A DNA stretch of 64,000 nucleotides, taken from positions 17,002,294 to 17,066,293 of the forward strand of contig CM026400.1 in assembly GCA_014843695.1 (NCBI GenBank), in the 5' to 3' direction. Made by a program: the position numbers and the translations under genes. Below the pieces are notes generated by a model. It had not been told where the DNA came from. It was given only the letters and a program-made list of their open reading frames with translations, and searched no databases. This stretch comes from Archivesica marissinica (Eukaryota > Mollusca > Bivalvia > Venerida > Vesicomyidae). Shown here one piece after another: positions 34,485 through 46,635 of the stretch. Numbering within the stretch: position 1 is the stretch's first letter; every line of letters begins with the position of its first letter.

Positions 34485-34880
34485 CCATGACCTAGATGTG
34501 AAATGTACAAGAAATCTTTTGAATACTCTGGCCCAAAGATATGGAATTGTCTACCATTGGAAAATAAGACGTCCAGATCTTTAAATATGTTCAAGACAAA
34601 ATGTAAATTATGGATACAACAACTTTTTAATCTGTAGACACTAGAACGTTATATTATAACGATTGTCATTCAATATGCTTATGTCGTTTTGTATTTCGTT
34701 TTGTATTTCGATAACATTATGCATGTATAGTGCATGGCGTAAATGTGTACTTTGGTTATAATTATTGTGTATGTGCATTAATGCTATAATGTTAAGAAAT
34801 TTAAGAGGATGCTAAGGAAGATTAGTTCAGAACTAATTAGGTCACCCTCTATAAATAAAGAAATCTATCTCTATCTATGC
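34485..34880 (+). mobile_element. LINE ORF2 C-terminus and 3' UTR
   Basis: The frame from 34492 to about 34638 encodes PRCEMYKKSFEYSGPK, then IWNCLP, and ends NMFKTKCKLWIQQLFNL followed by a stop. This (Y-S-G...W-N-x-L-P...F-K-x-K) is the standard end of CR1/Jockey-like ORF2. The 3' UTR ends 'ctctataaataaagaaatct' with a (atct)n-like tail. Strongly 5'-truncated. Confidence 0.78.
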
Positions 34881-35039
34881 ATTGATTTGAAGTAGGAGAT
34901 TTATGTGGACATTAGATAATAGTAATTCATTTCATTTGCACACAATGTAATTGAGAGAAGTCGCAGATTTGTATTTATATTTTATATACCCATAGCTCAA
35001 TCTAGAGGGCGACTTTACGAAATAGTCGCACTAAAGACC

Positions 35040-35294
35040 CTGTGGCCGTCCGATTAGCTCAGTGGTTATCGCCCTCGCTTCTCACCAATGCGACCCGGGT
35101 TCGATCCTCGGACCGGGAAGTATGTGAGATGGTATGGTGGTCGCCATATCGGACATGTGGGTTTTCTCGGGGTACTCCAGTTTCCTCCCACACGAATGAC
35201 CTCATTTACGCTTCCATCCGCGCCAACGAGAGTGATTAATATAAGTTGTTAAAACTTGCTTCGCAATCGTTGTAAAATAAATAAAGTTTAAAAA
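35040..35294 (+). repeat. SINE-A, full length with TSD
   Basis: Complete head, body and tail. It is flanked by matching 'gaccctg' copies (35034-35041 and after 35295), consistent with a target-site duplication. Confidence 0.94.
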
Positions 35295-35447
35295 GGACCC
35301 TGACTTCGGCCCTGGGGCCCCACTTCTCCCTCCAAATAAATCATACAAGATTATGGCCAATCTAAAGCACGCATTCTATGCAAATGTTGTGCTTAATGGT
35401 CATAAAATTCATTTTAACCCTATTGTGTTGACATGTTTTAAATAACA

Positions 35448-35690
35448 GTATCCGATTAGCGCAGTGGTTAGTGCGCTCGCTTTTCACCAATGCAACGCGG
35501 ATTCGATCCTCGGACCAGGAAGTATATGAGTTGGTACGGTGGTCGCCAAATCGGACAGGTGGGTTTTTTCCGGTTACTCCTGTTTCCTGTTTCCTGTTTC
35601 CTCCCACATGAATGATCACATATACGCTTTCATCCGCGCCAAGGAGAGTGATTAATATAAGTTGCTAATAAATAAAATCTAAACTTTTAA
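35448..35690 (+). repeat. SINE-A, full length, tail deletion
   Basis: Head tccgattagcgcagtggtta. The body carries an internal triplication of 'tgtttcc', and the tail lacks 'gaacttgcttcgcaatcgtt'. Confidence 0.92.
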
Positions 35691-35930
35691 CATCATTTAA
35701 GGATACAATCGTGCGTTTTTTTCACTTCTCCCAACAATTCTGACCTAGAACTGATTTCAGTTTCTATGCTGTTTTGACTTTTTATGAATTATTTTGCTAT
35801 TATAAACAGTATGCTGTTATCTGTAATACAACATGATAAATAGTATATATGATTGATATGATTCCGTCCATATGTGGAATATAAGTTAATCCTTTACATA
35901 GCAATACGCAAACTGTCTCTTTATTGTAAA
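35691..35930. other. Unassigned sequence
   Basis: AT-rich, no features recognised. Confidence 0.5.
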
Positions 35931-35935
35931 CAGAA

Positions 35936-36178
35936 GTGGAAGTCGTGATAGCGCAGTGGGTGCGCGTTCGCTTCAGGTGCGAAAGGTCCGGAGTTCGAGC
36001 CCCGCTGGAGCCGTTACGATTGTGCCCTTAGGCAAGGCATTTAAATTCCACGTTGCCTCTTCTCTCTCCCTCGTGGCGATGGATTCCATCAGGAATGAGG
36101 TCTCGAGAGTGATTTATATAAGTTGAAATAACTTGTTTCGCAATCGAGCTCAAATAAATTTGTATAAACTAAACAGAA
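35936..36178 (+). repeat. SINE-B, full length with TSD (arm 1 of an inverted pair)
   Basis: Reference-quality copy: head, 'cccttaggcaaggcattt', 'ggcgatggattccatcagga', tail. Flanking direct repeat aaacagaagtg on both sides is the target-site duplication. The copy at 36227 is its inverted partner. Confidence 0.95.
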
Positions 36179-36226
36179 GTGTGTTTTTATGATCGAAACT
36201 ATACTCTATACCATGCGATACTTTTT

Positions 36227-36463
36227 ATACAAATTTATTTTAGCTCGATTGCGAAACAAGTTCTTTCAACTTATATAAATCACTCTCGAGACCTCATTCA
36301 TGATGGATTCATTCCATCGCCACGAGGGAGAGAGAAGAGGCAACGTGGAATTTAAATGACTTGCCTAAGGGCACAATCGTAACGGCTCCAGCGGGGCTCG
36401 AACTCCGGACCATTCGCACCTGAAGCGAACGCGCATCCACTGCGCTATCACAACTTCCACTAA
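36227..36463 (-). repeat. SINE-B, full length (arm 2 of an inverted pair)
   Basis: Minus-strand copy 50 bp after the plus-strand copy. A local 'gattcattccat' duplication is visible. Together the two make a roughly 230-bp-arm inverted repeat. Confidence 0.95.
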
Positions 36464-37089
36464 TGCGTGCTTTGACGACGTCAAAACAAACATCCCTAAC
36501 GGGTTGAATTCGAAAACTTTGAGGTTGGCAATATTTCAAACTACAGCGGCTGGAAACCATACACGTAAAGAAGTGAGAATAAAATAGGTCAACGTGAATG
36601 TGTGCACGTGTTAAGTGACAAAATACACTACTGTTTATTAAATTATTAAATACATTAGTTAGCAAAATGATGAATTGAATCTATTATAACCGTGCATTAT
36701 ATATCTAGAGAAATGTGTGGTTAAGTAAAACCTTGTCAGAAAGGCATTCACTCATTTCGACAAGTATCGTTTATTAAGCAAAAAAATGTTGCATGAGACA
36801 TACATTCTCTCCTCTCTTATCTTCTTATCACCTACTTCTCAATGTCCTTCTTATTTCTCTCGCTCTCTCACTCACAATCCATTATATTATGATAGTCTTG
36901 ATTAATGTTTAACATGTAGTTATTTTCGCATGTATTCATGTTTCAACTTTCCTAACTCTATAAAACAATTGTAAAAGCCAAGCGAAATACATACAATCTT
37001 TGCAGAGGAGAAACCAAGCGAAATACATACAATCTTTGCAGAGGAGAAGAATTAAAATATAAGACTCTGTCTTTCATTCTAATCCCTTA
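36464..37089. other. Unassigned sequence with a 33-bp duplication
   Basis: Mostly unassigned. At about 36977-37045 'gccaagcgaaatacatacaa'-type sequence is repeated twice in tandem. Pyrimidine-rich tract (tctctcctctcttatcttct) near 36810-36870. Confidence 0.6.
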
Positions 37090-37380
37090 CAGACGGATAT
37101 GTAGTCCAGTTGTAACACGCTGGACTGGTAATCCAGGGATCGCAGGTTCGATCCCCCGTCTGACCCTAATACAATTAACAGTCTTTCAGATGGAACGTTA
37201 AACCGAGGTCTCGTTTCGGTGCTTTACACCGTGCACGTAAAAGAACCAGAGGAGACTCTGGAATGGGTCTCTGTCTGTATCATTGCACTATCCTCAAAAA
37301 ATCTAAAATAACTAATCTCTTCAGGAGGCATCGCTCATATTGGCAACCGGTAGCGACGATAAATAAACGTAAAAACACAC
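37090..37380 (+). repeat. SINE-C, full length
   Basis: Head gacggatatgtagtccagtt with anticodon arm ctgga-ctggtaa-tccag and B box ggttcgatccc. Core 'accgaggtctcg', 'gtgcacgtaaaagaaccaga', tail 'accggtagcgacgataaata'. Confidence 0.95.
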
Positions 37381-37975
37381 TCTAATCCCTTTTTTATATT
37401 TTGATTATGTGTGACGTATGCATCGTTCAATATGCATTATATTGGGAAATAAAATATGTTTAAACTAAGCAAACCACAAACGTTATACAAATGGAGCAGT
37501 GTAGCCAGGAAATACTAGTAAAAATATATAAATCGAATGTTCAGTATCGAGATACGGTACCTTCGATATATTATACAAGTAAACGCAATTTACAATAGTA
37601 TAATGTAAATTTGTTTATAATTTCTACAATGCTTAAAGTGTAGTAACTACAGTTCGCACAGGGTGTCAAGTATATATTTCCAGGAAATTATCATTAATAT
37701 GTTAGCCATACTCTTATCAATTATAACCTTGATATACATGAAAAAAAACCAAAAACAAAAAACCAAACCACACAACACAAATACACACAAGACCCCCAAA
37801 CCTATTTCTAAGAATAGTATTAATAGCCTGTTTTGTTATTGTGGTGAAATTTGGGGATTCAAGTGAGGTAAACGTGGCTTGAATGACCTTAGCAACGCAT
37901 GCACACACTCAACTATTGATAATAACAATATATTCAGACTGTAGAACCTACTGCACATGTGGTTTGAACAACATT
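37381..37975. other. Unassigned sequence
   Basis: A-rich stretch at 37740-37800 (aaaaaccaaaaacaaaaaac). No gene supported. Confidence 0.5.
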
Positions 37976-39340
37976 AAAGGGGCAGGTTATTCGAACGACT
38001 TTAATTATGAATGTCCTAAATAAACTATTAATTAAGTTTAAACTTAATTTATATTACATCGATTGCGAAGCAAGTTCTAATAACTTATATTAATCACTCG
38101 CGTTGGCGCGGATGAAATCGTATAATGGTGTGGTCATTCGTGTGGGAGGAAACCGGAGTACCCGGAGAAAACCCACCTGTCCGATCTGGCGACCACCGTA
38201 CCATCTGACATACTTCCCGGTCCGAGGATCGAACCAGAGTTGCATTGGTGAGAAACGAACGCGCTTAACATCTTCGCTAATCGGACAGTCGACTAAACTA
38301 GTAATAAAACAATAAATGTCACGGACTGATCGGATAAAGAAACGACTGATGTAAAATGGCAAGCTATTCGAACGACCGTAACAATGAATGTCCCAAATAA
38401 ACTATTGATAAAACAATAAATGTCATAGACTGCTCGGATAAAGAAACGACTGATGTAAAAGTGCAAGTTATTAGAATGACATTATCCATGAATGCCCCAT
38501 ATACACTATTGATATGACATAACAATAAATGGCATAGACTGGTCGTGAAGGGGAAAGTGATTCGAACGACTTTAACCATGAATGCCCCAAATAAATCATT
38601 GATATGACATAACAATAACTGGCACAGACTGGTCGGATGAAAAAACTACTACAGTTAAGGGGAAAGTGATTCGAACGACAATAACCAAGAATGTGCCAAA
38701 TAAACTATTGATATGACATAGCAATAAATGTCATAGACTGGTCGTGAAGGGGAAAGTGATTCGAACGACTTTAACCATGAATGCCCCAAATAAATCATTG
38801 ATATGACATAACAATAACTGGCACAGACTGGTCGGATGAAAAAACTACTACAGTGAAGGGGAAAGTGATTCGAACGACAATAACCAAGAATGCGCCGCCA
38901 AATAAACTATTGATATGACATAGCAATAAATGTCATAGACTGGTCGTGAAGGGGAAAGTGATTCGAACGACAATAACCAAGAATGCGCCGCCAAATAAAC
39001 TATTGATATAACAATAAATGTCATAGACTGGTCGTGAAGGGGAAAGTGATTCGAACGACAATAACCAAGAATGCGCCGCCAAATAAACTATTGATATGAC
39101 ATAACAATAAATGTCATAGACTGGTCGTGAAGGGGAAAGTGATTCGAACGACAATAACCAAGAATGCGCCGCCAAATAAACTATTGATATAACAATAAAT
39201 GTCACAGAATGATCGGATGAAGAAACTACTTCTGCAAACTTATTCGAACGACCTTAACAATGAATGCCCCAAATACACTATTGATATGAAATAACAATAA
39301 ATGTCACAGACTGGTCGGATGACGTAGGCTAATGAATGAC
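37976..39340 (+). repeat. About 93/112-bp tandem repeat, interrupted by a SINE
   Basis: Units contain 'ggggaaagtgattcgaacga', 'ataaactattgatatgacat' and 'aacaataaatgtcatagact'. Some units have an extra cggatgaaaaaactactaca segment, giving two lengths. Edges are more diverged. A SINE-A occupies 38034-38287 inside the array. Confidence 0.92.
38034..38287 (-). repeat. SINE-A inserted in the 93-bp array
   Basis: Complete minus-strand copy. Array units are recognisable on both sides (gaacgactttaattatgaat before, aataaatgtcacggactg after). Confidence 0.93.
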
Positions 39341-40396
39341 CATGTGGAGACAAAAATCCATACGCGAGGCTAATGTGGTTATAGATAGACGACAAATAGC
39401 TGATACACATCATACACATTTTCATTGTGTACATTGTCTTCCCAATGAGAACTATGCCACTATTGTACATCTAGGGAGACTGACGAATATTTCGATTGCC
39501 GATACTGGGTACCAAATACTTTATATAATATTATTATGCCTTTTACAAGGAAATTAGATTAGGAGAAAAGGGAACTACTAATCGAATATACTGAATTCCT
39601 ATTACAGTGGACATATTATTTCCATGTCTTCGCCACAAAAACGAACCAATTCAACACATAGACAAACATGGTAGACGCTATTGAATGACATATCAAATTT
39701 CTGTAACCAAACTCAAAAACCAGGCATGCAACAACATGTGTATCCTAAATACGCATGCGTGATAAATGATCACGTGTTTTTGGTAAATCACGTGATTAGA
39801 AGAATAGAATCCAATAAGGAAAAAGGAAAAAATATTACTTTAATTGAATGAAACTAACTATTATTATCACTCGTGATTAGAGTTACTCGTAATAATAATG
39901 CTTTCAATGTTTATTCGGCGAAATACAATTCGAGCATTCACTAAAACAAACAAATAGCCTCTGTTTATCCAATAGCTGTGTATGAATATCATGTTTGAAG
40001 GGAATTGAAAGAACATCTGATTGTATGGTGGGAAATATGTGAAGCAAGCCACCAAATGATGACATGTAATCTCCGAAACCGTATCGACCAAACTATCGCA
40101 TTTATTGCGCTGAAAGAATAAAACAGATTGATGTTGAACACTTTATTCTCGTTATCTGAAACCTATAACGTGTTTACACAGCCGTAATAAGATCCCCGAA
40201 CTACTCTACTGTCGCATTTATAATACTCAAAAGCAATTTCGACCCGCTTCTGGAGTCATCTGTAACAGCACCGGTTAACGTAATTAGAATTCAACAGAAA
40301 AAAATGCATGCTGGTTCCAATATATATATTTATTTACGAGTAATGTTGTTCTTATTGAGGGAGGGGTGAGTGCTCAGTCCGATGTAACCCACACAA
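39341..40396. other. Unassigned sequence
   Basis: No repeat or supported exon. Open frames of 73-74 codons lack recognisable motifs. Confidence 0.5.
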
Positions 40397-40541
40397 AATG
40401 GTACGGTGGTCGCCAGATCGGACAGGTGGGTTTTCTCGGTTTCCTCCCACACGAATGACCACATTTACGATTGCATCCGCGCCAACGAGAGTGATTAATA
40501 TAAGTTGTTAGAACTTGCTTGCATAAATAAAGTTTAATAAA
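40397..40541 (+). repeat. SINE-A, 5'-truncated
   Basis: Starts at 'atggtacggtggtcgccaga', body with an 8-bp deletion (ttctcggtttcc), tail shortened. Confidence 0.88.
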
Positions 40542-40562
40542 AAATAAAAATAACCCACACAA

Positions 40563-40693
40563 AATTAGAGACGCAATGTGGAATTTAAGTGCCTTTCCTA
40601 GGGGCACTATCGTAACGGCCACAGCTGGGCACGAACTCCGGGCCTCTCAAACCTGAAACCATCGAGCTACCACTGTTCTGTCATGACGTCCCA
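40563..40693 (-). repeat. SINE-B head and body, diverged
   Basis: Minus strand: 'gacgtcatgacagaacagtg' head, B-box region 'gttcgtgccc', and 'ccctaggaaaggcactt'. The tail is missing. Confidence 0.75.
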
Positions 40694-41255
40694 TACACTC
40701 TCATATTCCCACTATTCGAACAAAGAAGAAATCCATCGTCTTTAAATATTCGATAAAACACGACTAGATAATAATGACTATGCACATACTATATTCAGTA
40801 ATGCATAACGTTGATACTGCCATGCTATGTACTTATCTGTATATATATTATGTTAATAATACTATGAAATTATGAGGAATAAAAAACAATAATGAAAAAA
40901 AAAACAAAAAAAACACGACTAGAGCCAGTCTATTTTATGGCTGTTGAATTTCACTCCCACCGTAATAAACACTTAGCGACTCCCCAGCTTATTATTCGTG
41001 GAAGAAGACACCGGGTGTGGTCTCCGAACTGTATTCCACGCAAGGGCGGGTACCCAGATAGGACCACCGACCTTCCACAGGTCAATTGGATAGCTGCCTC
41101 ATTGAAAATCATTTAAGCTGAAAAGGTACCTTCAGAAAACAACGGCCGTAGATAAACTATATAATATTTAAATGTTAATACGACTGATATGGCATAACAA
41201 GTTAATGTAATTTAAATATACTAACACAAAAAAGAAACTGTGCACTTGCATTAGG
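40694..41255. other. Unassigned sequence
   Basis: Includes a poly-A-rich tract at 40880-40915. 41000-41100 weakly matches 18725-18815. No gene supported. Confidence 0.5.
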
Positions 41256-43367
41256 CATGGGATTCGTCAGTGCATTGTCGACTTGGGATTCGTCAGTGCA
41301 TTGTCGACTTGGGATTCGTCAGTGTATTGTCGACTTGGAATTTGTCAGTGCATTGTCGACTTGGGAGTTGTCAGTGCATTGTCGACTTGGGATATTCATC
41401 AGTGCATTGCCGACTTGGGATTCGTCAGTGCATTGTCGACTTGGGATCCATCAGAGCATTGCCGACTTGGGATATTCTTCAGTGCATTGTCGACTTGAGA
41501 TTTGTCAGTGCATTGTCGACTTGGGATTTGTCAGTGCATTGTCGACTTGGGATTCATCAGTGCATTGTCGACTTGGGATTCGTCAGTGCATTGTCGACTT
41601 GGGATTCATCAGTGCATTGTCGACTTGGGATTCATCAGTGCATTGTCGACTTGGGATTCATCAGTGCATTGTCGACTTGGGATTCATCAGTGCATTGTGG
41701 ACTTGGGATTCATCAGTGCATTGTCGACTTGGGATTCATCAGTGCATTGTCGACTTGGGATTCATCAGTGCATTGTCGACTTGGGATTCGTCAGTGCATT
41801 GTCGACTTGGGATTCATCAGTGCATTGTCGACTTGGGATTCGTCAGTGCATTGTCGACTTGTGATTCGTCAGTGCATTGTCGACTTGGTTCGTCAGTGCA
41901 TTGTCGACTTGGGATTCATCAGTGCATTGTCGACTTGGGATTCATCAGTGCATTGTCGACTTGGGATTCATCAGTGCATTGTCGACTTGGGATTCATCAG
42001 TGCATTGTCGACTTGGGATTCATCAGTGCATTGTCGACTTGGGATTCGTCAGTGCATTGTCGACTTGGGATTCATCAGTGCATTGTCGACTTGGGATTCG
42101 TCAGTGCATTGTCGACTTGTGATTCGTCAGTGCATTGTCGACTTGGGATTCGTCAGTGCATTGTCGACTTGGGATTCATCAGTGCATTGTCGACTTGTGA
42201 TTCATCAGTGCATTGTCGACTTGGGATTCATCAGTGCATTGTCGACTTGGGATTCATCAGTGCATTGTCGACTTGGGATTCATCAGTGCATTGTCGACTT
42301 GGGATTCATCAGTGCATTGTCGACTTGTGATTCATCAGTGCATTGTCGACTTGGGATTCATCAGTGCATTGTCGACTTGGGATTCATCAGTGCATTGTCG
42401 ACTTGGGATTCATCAGTGCATTGTCGACTTGGGATTCATCAGTGCATTGTCGACTTGGGATTCATCAGTGCATTGTCGACTTGGGATTCATCAGTGCATT
42501 GTCGACTTGGGATTCATCAGTGCATTGTCGACTTGGGATTCATCAGTGCATTGTCGACTTGGGATTCATCAGTGCATTGTCGACTTGGGATTCATCAGTG
42601 CATTGTCGACTTGGGATTCATCAGTGCATTGTCGACTTGGGATTCATCAGTGCATTGTCGACTTGGGATTCATCAGTGCATTGTCGACTTGGATTCATCA
42701 GTGCATTGTCGACTTGGGATTCATCAGTGCATTGTCGACTTGGGATTCATCAGTGCATTGTCGACTTGGGATTCATCAGTGCATTGTCGACTTGGGATTC
42801 ATCAGTGCATTGTCGACTTGGGATTCATCAGTGCATTGTCGACTTGGGATTCATCAGTGCATTGTCGACTTGGGATTCATCAGTGCATTGTCGACTTGGG
42901 ATTCATCAGTGCATTGTCGACTTGGGATTCATCAGTGCATTGTCGACTTGGGATTCATCAGTGCATTGTCGACTTGGGATTCATCAGTGCATTGTCGACT
43001 TGGGATTCATCAGTGCATTGTCGACTTGGGATTCATCAGTGCATTGTCGACTTGGGATTCATCAGTGCATTGTCGACTTGGGATTCATCAGTGCATTGTC
43101 GACTTGGGATTCATCAGTGCATTGTCGACTTGGGATTCATCAGTGCATTGTCGACTTGGGATTCATCAGTGCATTGTCGACTTGGGATTCATCAGTGCAT
43201 TGTCGACTTGGGATTCATCAGTGCATTGTCGACTTGGGATTCATCACAGACTTGGGATTCATCAGTGCACACTTGTCGACTTGGGATTCATCAGTGCATT
43301 GTCGACTTGGGATTCATCAGTGCATTGTCGACTTGGGATTCATCAGTGCATTGTCGACTTGGGATTC
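41256..43367 (+). repeat. 26-bp satellite (SalI type), about 81 monomers
   Basis: Monomer gtcgacttgggattcatcag + tgcatt. Almost every unit has GTCGAC. The left part mixes cgtcag, tttgtcag, gttgtcag and tattcatcag variants, while the right part is nearly uniform. Single-unit length changes occur at about 41887, 42690, 43247 and 43270. Frames of up to 713 codons over it are repeat artefacts. Confidence 0.97.
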
Positions 43368-44067
43368 GAAGTATTAAGTTGGTTGCAAAAGCAGCGATAT
43401 GTCTACTCTAACTTACAGTGTTGCTCTAATGAATGCAACCACAACCTTTAAATATATATTGACACCAACAAGAAACCTTAGAAAGCCTTAGAGGTAAATT
43501 CATATCGTTTTAGAAAGAAAAACATATATGCAAATGTGGACATCTACGCGCTTAAATATTGGGTAAATTAGTGCAATGTGTGAAGATTATTTTCTTCACT
43601 TTGTGATAGTAACATCCATAATTCTAAAATATGTAACAAAAAAGTAACGCACAATATAAAGTGCACAGTTTTTTATGATTATCAGTATATGATTGGAGAG
43701 CAAGCAGTGATATTTATGTTTCAGTTGAATAATATGTTATTGAATTCATCTTGATATAATATACAACACAATGTTACACAAATATCGCATGATAATACAA
43801 TATGGTTTGGGCCACAAGTTTTAACAACATTAGAAAACGGACCGCACCAGAAAGTGTCATTCATGCAATATTAAAACATAATGACTGAAATTGGCAAGAA
43901 TTGATAACAAATCTCAAACAAGGCATGAATTAAACGAAAACACTAAATATAAATGCAGCCCACGTATCCACCCACTGTTCCATCCCACCACGACATGACC
44001 AGAACCCAAGACCCAGATATCACCAACAAAGTGATGTACTATTAATATAGGGTGACAATGCTATACA
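43368..44067. other. Mostly unassigned; contains dispersed repeat K at about 43790-43865
   Basis: 'tggtttgggccacaagtttt' plus 'aacaacattagaaaacgg' recurs at about 51625-51660 and 61785-61835, so this is a low-copy dispersed repeat. The rest is unassigned AT-rich DNA. Confidence 0.55.
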
Positions 44068-44253
44068 ATGTATGTTTTACGTTTATTTATCGTCGCTACC
44101 GGTTGCCGATATGAGCGACGCCTCCTGAAGAGATTATTTTAGATTGTTGAGGATAGTGCATGATACAAACAGAGACCCATTCCAGAATCTCCTCTGGTTC
44201 TTTAACGTGCACGATGTACAGCACCGACACGAGACCTCGGTTTAAGATGCTAC
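44068..44253 (-). repeat. SINE-C, 5'-truncated
   Basis: Minus-strand copy from tail (cgtttatttatcgtcgctac) to 'gagacctcggttt'. The tRNA-like head is absent. Confidence 0.9.
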
Positions 44254-45029
44254 ACAAACCGACCAGTAATCGTTATATATGTTTGTACTTGTAAGAATAA
44301 AGCGGTGTTCTCCTCGTCAGCTAATGCCGCAATGCTATGAAGTAATGTATGTGAACTAAGTGGATGGAATATACGAGTATTTGTAAATAGAGAATGTCGT
44401 TCGTTCCTATAAAGGATACATCTAAAGAAGGAATGTTTATGCTTTCAAATCATGTATGAAAATTGTCATAGTTTTTTCATACATGTATATATCACAAAGA
44501 GAAATACAAAGTATTATATGAGCATTTGTGGCTGTGTGGCTGTGTGGCTGTGTGGTGTGGTGGCGTGGCTGTGTGGCTGTGTTATCGTATACTACAAACA
44601 ATGTGATGCCTTTCTTTAGCTGTTATTGCCAACTGTATAGCTCACACACACGCAAAAAGAGTTGATACCCCCAGTGGGGTTCGAAGCCACAGCGACGAGG
44701 TACCCGGAGGTCCATACGTAATTATTGCACGAGGACACCAACTCTACAACAACTCTCCCATGGCTTCAATTTTCCATTAACAGAAAAAAAAGATTTTTAT
44801 GGAAATATGCTAAAATGAAAGCAATCAAACAAAGGCCCATAATGAAATGACAAATATTCATCGACGACCTATTCTGTAGATGTAATAATTCGCAATTTCC
44901 TCACGAAGTGGTATTTGAATAATCAATTATATTGAACGCTAGCACTGCGATCCAATGAAAAGCATTGCTTTAATTATATTCAGGGACGATGTAGATTCTC
45001 GTAAATTCTTTAAAATGTGTTTGCTTTGT
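44254..45029. other. Unassigned sequence with a short TGTGGC microsatellite
   Basis: 44525-44582 is a tgtggctgtgtggc-type microsatellite. 44665-44760 reads on the minus strand as a weak tRNA-like segment (B-box-like ggcttcgaacccc). No gene supported. Confidence 0.5.
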
Positions 45030-45216
45030 TACAGTCTACATTCGGTTATGTCGAATTCTCAGGATATCTCGAAGTCGGATCAAAGTCCCGTTTCAGATAC
45101 TATCATGTTACTTATAACTGGCTCCGTTTATATTGAATTTCGTTAAGTCAAAGTTCGGTTATGTCGAAGTATTTTGTTCGGTCCGACGGAATTCGACATA
45201 ACGGATGTAGATTGTA
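45030..45216. mobile_element. pogo/Tigger-like MITE, second copy, 187 bp
   Basis: Same TIRs and interior as 27640-27834, same orientation. The right TIR reads caatctacatccgttatgtc on the reverse complement. Confidence 0.85.
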
Positions 45217-45488
45217 TATGTAAATATATTGCAAGTACATGATACATGATAATAGTTGACTTATCTCTGAACTCGCTCTGCACTCTGATTGTTTGCGAGG
45301 TCATAAAGTTACACCGGAAGCTCAGTTCATGTGACCAAGCCCGTAGCCACACTAAGGCACACATTTGATTTCGTTAGCGTAAACATTACTTTAACCTCAC
45401 ATAAACAACGTTGAAAACACACGCTCCTACGCCGAACGTAGTCGATGTGCTTAATTTACGTTGTACATAATTATATGACAAAGTAAAC

Positions 45489-45737
45489 AGTTTAAATTTA
45501 TTTATTTTACGATTGCGAAGCAGGTTTTAACAACTTATATTAATTACTCCCGTTGGCGCGGATGAAAGCGTATATCTGGTTATTCGTGTGTGGGTGGGAA
45601 ACCGGAATACCCGGAGAAAACCCACCTGTCCGATCTAGCTACCACCGTACCATATCACATTATTCCCGGTCCGAGGATCGAACCCGGGTTACATTTGTGA
45701 GAAGCGAGCGCGCTAACCACTGTACTAATCGGACATC
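45489..45737 (-). repeat. SINE-A, full length
   Basis: Complete minus-strand copy with all landmarks from tail (attttacgattgcgaagcag) to head (gtccgattagtacagtggtt on sense). Confidence 0.93.
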
Positions 45738-46026
45738 CCAAGTTGTCAGTAGCTGTCAAATATAGTCGGATTCCTTAATATGTCTCCAGATCCAATTCGC
45801 TGAATATATCTTCAAAATGGTGAACCACAAATCTATATGTGAATTGTATTTCTTGGAGGAATTTGGCTACTAAGAAAATACTGATGCCGAATACCAATAG
45901 TGGTCTCTAGCCTGTAGCTATTGGTACATTCCTACCGTTGCGACCCCGTCTATGTGTGGACAACAGTCAGTAATTGGGGTGTGGGTGTGGTGTGGGTGGG
46001 GTGAATGTTTACACTGAATGCATATT

Positions 46027-46137
46027 TTATCCCTCGTGGCGATGGATTCCACCAGGAATGAGATCTCGGGAGTGATTACTATAAGTTGTAAGAACTTGTT
46101 TGGCAATCGAGCTAAAATAAATTTGTATAGACTAAAA
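46027..46137 (+). repeat. SINE-B 3' half
   Basis: Begins at 'ccctcgtggcgatggattcc' and ends with the tail aaataaatttgtat. Confidence 0.9.
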
Positions 46138-46203
46138 TACACTTGTATCCAATTAGGCTTAATCGGACGGTTCTATGATTTTAAATTTAATGATATATAA
46201 TAT

Positions 46204-46424
46204 AGGTTCGATCCTCGGGCCGGGAAGTGTGTGAGATAGTAAAGTGGTCGCCAGATCGGACATGTGGGTTTTCTCCGGGTACTCCGGTTTCCTCCCACAC
46301 GAATAACCACATTTACGCTTTCATCCGCCCCAACGAGAGTGATTAATATAAGTTGTAAAATAAATAAAGCTTAAATAAACTTACAGCTAAGTGTGAAGTT
46401 TATCATTATATAGGCCTAAAGTGT
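46204..46424 (+). repeat. SINE-A subfamily with deleted tail and 3' extension, second copy
   Basis: Starts at the B box (aggttcgatcctcggg). It shares the tail deletion and the extension acttacagctaagtgtgaag ... tataggcct with 26787-27055. Confidence 0.88.
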
Positions 46425-46436
46425 TCAAGTTGTGAC

Positions 46437-46620
46437 TCAGGTTCGATCCCCCGTCTGACCCTAATACAATTAACAGTCTTTCAGATGGGACGTTAAACCG
46501 AGGTCTCGTGTCGGTGCTTTACACCGTGCACGTAAAAGAACCAGAGGAGACTCTGGAATGGGTCTCTGTCTGTATCATTGCTCTATCGTCCAAAATCGAC
46601 GATAAATAAACGTAAACCAC
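46437..46620 (+). repeat. SINE-C without head
   Basis: Begins at the B box (aggttcgatcccccgtctga), carries a normal core, and the tail has a deletion before 'cgacgataaataaacg'. Confidence 0.9.
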
Positions 46621-46635
46621 AAAGTTGTGACTCAA

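Noticed and set aside
3351..43367. Common origin of the two 26-bp satellites because both monomers are 26 bp
   Set aside because: Sequence similarity is limited to 'attca'. Equal length alone is not evidence of homology.
41257..43451. 713-, 412-, 357- and 344-codon ORFs in the SalI satellite
   Set aside because: 26-bp repeat read in three frames. The peptides are the same repeat in different phases.
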